A stretch of 21,067 bases of DNA, taken from positions 1 through 21,067 of IMG/VR virus record IMGVR_UViG_3300025282_004410, one strand, 5' to 3'. Position 1 is the stretch's first letter; every line of letters starts with the position of its first letter. The notes under the pieces are model-generated. The model did not search any database. It worked only from the letters and a program-made list of their open reading frames with translations, and had not been told where the DNA came from. Below, one piece after another: positions 16,816 to 21,067 of this stretch. A program made the translations under genes and the position numbers. Origin of the DNA: a virus.

Positions 16816-19800
16816 ATGAGCCAATGCGATAGAACCGAAGAGGCAATGAATGAGGTACTGGAGTCTATAGATTCCAACCAACGGTCCATAGATAAGCGTA
16901 TGGACGAAAATATATCTCCTAGCAGTCCAGATACCAAAAAAAGACGTAGTGCTTGGAAGAAATTCAGAGATAGACTTAATAATGAAGAATATGGTACTAA
17001 TCCTAGTGAAAAACTTTTAAATAAGAAGTTTTTAGAGCTATATAAGGGCAAAAATGGAGAACAGGCACTACTTGCTGGCAAAATAGAAGAATTACTGGCA
17101 CAGAGCGATATAAGGTCTTTTGTATTTCTTGATTTCCTTAAAAAAGACATGTTAGCCCATGATGTATGGGAAATGATTACAATTGACTCTAAAGGACGTC
17201 CTGTATTGGAATCTCTTCCCTGGAAATATTTAAATAGCTTATATCATAGGATGTGGAACTTTGGGCAGGAAACTGATTGGGATTCGCAAAGAATGAGACG
17301 AGTCAATATTTCTTTTGGAAGGCCTTTTAATCTTAAATGGAAGGATTCCTCTGGTGGGTATGCTATCATGGAGAATGCTGTTGCTCAATATGCAGGCAAT
17401 ATACATAGAAATACTAATCAGTTCTTGAACTCTAATGGTCAAAGATTTACTAAAAATGGTGATCCTTATGGAATGAATGATGTCTATCAGTGGGCAGGGG
17501 AGATAGCTGAGCTTCTTGATGAAGGTATTAGGCAGGGAGAAGTAGATAAAAAGGGTAGCTTGGGCAATGTGCAGTCGCATTTTGTTAAGTTTATGACCAT
17601 GTATCTTAATGGGTGGATATCTCTAGATCATACTACTGGTGAATTTTCAATTGCTACTAGGTACCGCTCTCTTGGTGATACTTTTAAGCGAGCAGTAACC
17701 TATAAAGGACAGCTTGGGCAAATTGTCAACCAATCAGAGGGAAGATTATTTGATCTTAAGCTGGAAAGTGGAGCATTGTTTAAAAATGTTAATGAACAAG
17801 ACTTCAGTTACAGGGGTGGTAAGGATTATGTATTTGGGTGGACGGATTTAATTACCCTTGAAAGTTATAATGAAGCTAAGCATGGTGAGGCATTTTTCGA
17901 GAAGAAAGAATTTAATATGCCATTACCTGTTAAAGATTTTCTTGAGGACCATATTGATATGACTCCTGCAATGACTAAAAGAATGAATGAACTGTTTGTT
18001 ATGGTTAAAGGTTCTTATAATGAGCAAGGGAAACCTTCTTTTCGTGGTATCCACCAAGAAGTATATACTTGGTTCAATGGACTAAGGGATGAGAATGGCA
18101 ATTTTGTCCAAAAGAATGGTAGAGAAGTTTATGTTGGAGTTATGGAGGAATCTAAAAGAAAAATTAATGATGCTGTGCTTAAATGGTTTGTTGATGAAAA
18201 TGGTAAACCATATGATAAAAGGCTTGTTGAGCAGGGTTTACGTGCATTATGGGATGAAAATTATGTTCGAGGACCAGATGTCCCTGATCATCTTATGGAG
18301 ATAGTAGATGAACTTAGTATTTTTACTGAATTTGTTTTATTTCAAAGTTTATTTTGGGATACGCAGCAAATGCAACATAAAGATTCATTTCCTATACAGT
18401 ACCACTTAAAAAAGCTCCCTTTCCAATTTGATAAGCTGGAAAATAGACTAAAACAGGAATTAGATAGAGTTCAAAGAGAAAAATCTAAAGCTGATGTAAA
18501 TAAAAGAAGTTTTGATCTCCCAATAGAGACAATTGAAGGTGCTTTAGAGCATGCAGCATGGGCTAAAGGCAGGTTTAATATGCTGGATGAAGATACAATA
18601 ACTGATACTAAGATTGTCGGCAGAAAAGACTCTGTGCATGCAAAGCATATCACTAATGCTTTTGATCCTATGGAAATGCGTACAGATAGAGATCTTTATG
18701 GAGCTGGATATTTAACAAATCTGGCTAAAACTGTTGAAAGAAATAATTTAATTGCTGCCCTTATGGATTCAATGCGTATAGTAAAAACAGGTAAGTTTGT
18801 TAATCCAGAAGCAGTAGAACAAGCTATTATGTCTCTTTATCATGGTACTATTGGGCATCCTGAAACAAGGGGAATGGTTGCAGGTATTGATTTTTCTCCA
18901 AATGCAATATCACAACAACTTGAGAAATTAAATATAAATATTCCTAGTTCTGTAATAGAAACAAATTTTAAGACATTAAACAGATATTTTACTTTTATAT
19001 TGCTTAATAAGTTTGGTACAGCAGCAGGCAATTCATCCCAAGCTGTTGAAAAAGGTATGATATTTGGTTTTCAGTTATTAACAGAAATGCAAGATTACTA
19101 TGAGAGATATAAAAATGATCCTGGATTACAAGCATTATTACAAAAAGCTGATGTAGCAGCATTTACTGATTATTTTAGTAAAAACATGGTTGGCGAAATG
19201 CGTGCCCTTGAGGAGTCAAGGATACAAGTAGTTCCTGCACTTGCCGCTATGATAAAGTATAAGAAAGATGTTGAAGCTGGCAAGAATGAAGACGCTGCAT
19301 TTAAGATAATGAAAAGAGAAGTTGCTTTATTTATGAGGACTGAAATAGCTAAAGGCGACGTTCCTACCCTAGTAGAGCTTACCCAGCGTAAGAAAGCAAT
19401 GAATAGGAATACTAGGCTAGAACGTGTAAATAAGATGGCTAACTGGGCTATTACACAGGAATATGACCCAGCCCCTCCAATGCCAGGAAGTAGATTTGTT
19501 AAGTTAAAAGCAAAATTTGGTCAAGCATTAAGATATATATCTCAACATAAGCGAGATATGGCTGGGCTCCCTACAATGGCAATTACTGAAGCAGCTACAA
19601 GATCTCTCAGCTGGATCATAGGAGCCGAACTACATAGGCGAATGGTGAGATATGAAGTTCCTTTGCATAAACTTGAACCTGAGATTGATTTTTTACAGAA
19701 AGAACTTATTAAAAATAAAGCTTTAGACTCTAAGGGCAGAAAAGCTATTAAAGAAAAGCTAAAAATGCTAAGAAAGCAACGTTCAGAATTTCTTTTAGTA

Positions 19801-20583
19801 GGCAAATGGGCAACCAGAGCTTTAGATTTTGACCTTGAGAAAGCTTTATATCCAGAATCAGGAAGAGTATCAAGCAGTAAATTCTTTGGTTTATTTGGTG
19901 ATTTTGGTAAACAAAGGATGGAAGAGGAAGGCGAAAAGGCAAAAAATGCTTATAGAGCCAATATACCTATTGGAGAAGATCCAAGCAAATGGAATGTTTA
20001 TGCATTTTTTAAAACAATGGGAGACTTAGGTAAAGGATTATTGCCTGAATACATATGGAAAGCAATACATGGAGGTAAATATGTTCCTAAGCATGTAAGA
20101 CAGACTACAGATAAGGCATCTGCCACACTACAAAGATTGGGTAATATATGGGCTTTTACTGTGGCATATGATTTAATGGTGGGGTTTGGCATTGGAAGAT
20201 TTTTCCTTGGAGGGGTAACACGTAAAGTTTTGCAGAAATTAGACAGATCCCATCAGCTTGGTAAGGCAAATTCTAACATAGCAAGTTTATTAATATCTTT
20301 ACCAGTCTTGCTTGCAATTAGCCAATGGGGAGATGATGATGATGAAGTGGATAAAAATGAATTATGGGATTTTTTACTTTTTTCAGTGCCTATGGTTGGA
20401 GTAGGAGGAGCTATAGCTGCAAATGCTATAATGTGGCTTTGGGGTACAGTAGGTGGCAATCTACAAGAAGCTTGGGATGATTATGGTAAAAAGGTTGTTA
20501 GGACAATGTCTCCATCACAAGTATTTCCTATCATTGAAGAGACTGCAGAACCTGTAATTGAATATATAGAAGAAGAATTCTAA
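16816..20583 (+). CDS. Large probable ejection protein with C-terminal membrane segments
   Basis: 1255 residues. The N-terminus is charged (about 1-100). The middle is globular-looking and aromatic-rich with no catalytic motif I recognise. A segment about 712-750 (including NRYFTFILLNKFGTAAGN) recalls the conserved 'N..T...N' stretch found toward the end of very large phage virion polyproteins. Near the C-terminus lie hydrophobic segments at about 1109-1135, 1153-1169 and 1185-1210. An acidic run DDDDE (1173-1177) sits between the last two, and the protein ends in an acidic tail (EYIEEEF). This pattern suggests insertion in the host membrane after ejection. Start ATG 16816 has GGAG 8 nt upstream and is the first ATG after the in-frame stop at 16789. 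As the next gene after the giant polymerase it is the likely channel partner, or the separated C-terminal part of a once longer polyprotein. Confidence 0.65.
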   Translation: MSQCDRTEEAMNEVLESIDSNQRSIDKRMDENISPSSPDTKKRRSAWKKFRDRLNNEEYGTNPSEKLLNKKFLELYKGKNGEQALLAGKIEELLAQSDIRSFVFLDFLKKDMLAHDVWEMITIDSKGRPVLESLPWKYLNSLYHRMWNFGQETDWDSQRMRRVNISFGRPFNLKWKDSSGGYAIMENAVAQYAGNIHRNTNQFLNSNGQRFTKNGDPYGMNDVYQWAGEIAELLDEGIRQGEVDKKGSLGNVQSHFVKFMTMYLNGWISLDHTTGEFSIATRYRSLGDTFKRAVTYKGQLGQIVNQSEGRLFDLKLESGALFKNVNEQDFSYRGGKDYVFGWTDLITLESYNEAKHGEAFFEKKEFNMPLPVKDFLEDHIDMTPAMTKRMNELFVMVKGSYNEQGKPSFRGIHQEVYTWFNGLRDENGNFVQKNGREVYVGVMEESKRKINDAVLKWFVDENGKPYDKRLVEQGLRALWDENYVRGPDVPDHLMEIVDELSIFTEFVLFQSLFWDTQQMQHKDSFPIQYHLKKLPFQFDKLENRLKQELDRVQREKSKADVNKRSFDLPIETIEGALEHAAWAKGRFNMLDEDTITDTKIVGRKDSVHAKHITNAFDPMEMRTDRDLYGAGYLTNLAKTVERNNLIAALMDSMRIVKTGKFVNPEAVEQAIMSLYHGTIGHPETRGMVAGIDFSPNAISQQLEKLNINIPSSVIETNFKTLNRYFTFILLNKFGTAAGNSSQAVEKGMIFGFQLLTEMQDYYERYKNDPGLQALLQKADVAAFTDYFSKNMVGEMRALEESRIQVVPALAAMIKYKKDVEAGKNEDAAFKIMKREVALFMRTEIAKGDVPTLVELTQRKKAMNRNTRLERVNKMANWAITQEYDPAPPMPGSRFVKLKAKFGQALRYISQHKRDMAGLPTMAITEAATRSLSWIIGAELHRRMVRYEVPLHKLEPEIDFLQKELIKNKALDSKGRKAIKEKLKMLRKQRSEFLLVGKWATRALDFDLEKALYPESGRVSSSKFFGLFGDFGKQRMEEEGEKAKNAYRANIPIGEDPSKWNVYAFFKTMGDLGKGLLPEYIWKAIHGGKYVPKHVRQTTDKASATLQRLGNIWAFTVAYDLMVGFGIGRFFLGGVTRKVLQKLDRSHQLGKANSNIASLLISLPVLLAISQWGDDDDEVDKNELWDFLLFSVPMVGVGGAIAANAIMWLWGTVGGNLQEAWDDYGKKVVRTMSPSQVFPIIEETAEPVIEYIEEEF

Positions 20584-20602
20584 AGGGAGAGCTACCTTAG
20601 GC

Positions 20603-20636
20603 AAAAAAAAGGGGGGATAGCGCTAACTATCCCCCT
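20603..20636 (-). terminator. Intrinsic terminator for the - strand genes
   Basis: GGGGGATAG (20612-20620) pairs perfectly with CTATCCCCC (20627-20635) around a 6-nt loop (CGCTAA). On the - strand the hairpin is followed at once by eight T (complement of the A-run 20603-20610), the classic rho-independent form. Read on the + strand, the hairpin is followed by CT-rich rather than T-rich sequence, so it would stop the virion operon only weakly. An outer complementarity GGAGAG (20586-20591) / CTCTCC (20637-20642) could extend the structure. It separates the convergent + and - transcription units. Confidence 0.85.
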
Positions 20637-20650
20637 CTCTCCTCTAACTG

Positions 20651-20827
20651 CTAATGAATGATGTGTTTCTTTGTCAAGATTTCCATAGTTTTCATTGCAG
20701 CTTTTCTAATGCAACTGGAAATATTTTTATCTAAGGCCTTCTCTCCAAGTCTTTCTATCTCGTTACGAAAATCTAGTTCTCGCTTCCAGACAAAGTCTCG
20801 TATATCTGTACCGAAGATATTTTTCAC
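20651..20827 (-). CDS. Small uncharacterised phage protein (GTG start)
   Basis: 58 residues from GTG (20827-20825) to TAG (20653-20651). The product starts MKNIFGTDIRDFVWKREL, is highly charged and helical (DFRNEIERLGEKALDK), with one Cys and a basic C-terminus (TKKHIIH). The start is decided by GGAGG on the - strand (complement of 20835-20839), 7 nt before GTG, and by a four-base GTGA overlap with the upstream nuclease gene, the usual sign of translational coupling. It is followed by the - strand terminator. No domain is recognised. Context suggests a small partner or accessory to the neighbouring nuclease/DNA-metabolism module. The + strand frame over the same bases (from 20658) is a shadow. 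Confidence 0.7.
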   Translation of the reverse strand: MKNIFGTDIRDFVWKRELDFRNEIERLGEKALDKNISSCIRKAAMKTMEILTKKHIIH

Positions 20828-21067
20828 AGTTGTTCCTCCGTAGTTATCTTCATTGCATCGTTAATCGCAATATTTTTTAACCAGTCCTCAAAGCGAAGAA
20901 TAATAAGAGTCTCTCCTCTATCTTGCTTACAAACTACAGCATCTACATGCTCTGTTGGTTGGAGGAAGGAAGCAATGCTCTTGCGGCATTTAGCCTGTAT
21001 TCGGTAACTTTTGCCGACCAATACATCAACTTCCTCGTGCCAGCCAAGGCTGCGACCGTTAGAACCC
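20824..21067 (-). CDS. PD-(D/E)xK nuclease, Holliday-junction-resolvase-like (5'-partial)
   Basis: The frame is open from the right edge to TGA (20826-20824), giving 80 visible residues beginning GSNGRSLGWHEEVDVLVGKS. The stretch VDVLVGKSYRIQAKCRK has the nuclease core order: acidic D in an outgoing strand, then a strand ending Q-A-K (the (D/E/Q)xK element) followed by basic residues. It is followed by DAVVCKQDRGETLIILRFED, matching the 'D.l.v..Dr.e.lvvlrl.dfl' end of small phage/archaeal-type resolvase-like endonucleases. Such enzymes cut branched DNA in phage recombination and packaging. The N-terminal catalytic Glu lies outside the window. A TTG at 21021 could be called as a start but lies inside the conserved core, so the gene really begins beyond the edge. 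It overlaps the next gene by four bases (GTGA). Confidence 0.72.
   Translation of the reverse strand, partial: GSNGRSLGWHEEVDVLVGKSYRIQAKCRKSIASFLQPTEHVDAVVCKQDRGETLIILRFEDWLKNIAINDAMKITTEEQL

Noticed and set aside
16809-17150. 113-residue - strand ORF at the start of the 1255-residue gene
   Set aside because: Ser/Leu/Phe-rich antisense frame over a charged coding region; no ribosome site or domain.
20658-20843. 61-residue + strand ORF after the virion operon
   Set aside because: It lies antisense to the well-supported 58-residue - strand gene, which has a good ribosome site and GTGA coupling; the + frame has hydrophobic shadow-like composition and sits behind the hairpin.
20824-21021. Start of the nuclease gene at TTG 21021
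   Set aside because: The frame stays open to the window edge and the upstream residues (GRSLGWHEEVDV) belong to the nuclease core, so the gene is 5'-truncated by the window rather than starting there.
1-21067. CRISPR arrays, tRNAs, transposons, integrase/att sites, restriction or retron systems
   Set aside because: No direct-repeat arrays, cloverleaf-like segments, terminal inverted repeats or matching protein motifs were seen on either strand by reading; a tRNAscan or repeat search would be needed to exclude them fully.

Overview
The window is part of the late/structural region of a tailed bacteriophage, most likely with a short-tailed (podovirus-like) virion. The evidence is a nozzle/tail-tubular-type protein, a fiber-like protein, then a run of large proteins with the look of internal (ejected) virion proteins, packed head to tail on the + strand. 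DNA is A+T-rich with heavy use of AGA/AGG for Arg. No tRNA, rRNA, CRISPR, transposase, integrase or plasmid function was seen. I cannot name the host or virus genus; the closest layout I know is crAss-like phages, which inject a giant virion RNA polymerase, but that is architectural analogy only.

Layout. 3-110 is the tail end of an unknown small gene. 110-2626 is a nozzle/tail-tubular-B-like protein, 2626-3159 a fiber-like beta protein, and 3169-4734, 4753-5811 and 5842-7695 three probable ejection proteins: one with a Gly-zipper membrane segment, one Ala/Gly/Gln-rich and helical, one with an EF-hand-like loop. 7696-16704 is a 3002-residue protein. A 111-bp gap follows, by far the longest on the + strand, then 16816-20583, a 1255-residue protein with C-terminal membrane segments. 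The seven complete + strand genes overlap by 1 nt, abut or sit 9-30 nt apart, except at that gap, so they look like one operon.

The central object is the 3002-residue protein. It joins (i) an N-terminal region with two hydrophobic stretches, (ii) an acidic linker, (iii) a complete SF1B (RecD2/Dda-type) helicase, (iv) a degenerate zincin-like segment (HEYAE) and (v) a C-terminal region with hallmarks of a two-barrel (multisubunit-type) RNA polymerase: an R-S-P motif, an LHP motif and a DNDGD metal-binding triad in the same order and similar spacing as in bacterial beta-prime, preceded by a candidate beta-like barrel. I infer a virion-packaged RNA polymerase fused to its own helicase, injected with the genome to start early transcription, with the neighbouring proteins forming the trans-envelope channel.

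Right end. After 20583 the organisation flips. An intrinsic terminator oriented for the - strand (20603-20636) is followed by two - strand genes: a 58-residue GTG-start gene (20651-20827) and the C-terminal part of a PD-(D/E)xK, Holliday-junction-resolvase-like nuclease running off the window (20824-21067). The window therefore spans the convergent junction of a virion module and a DNA-metabolism module.
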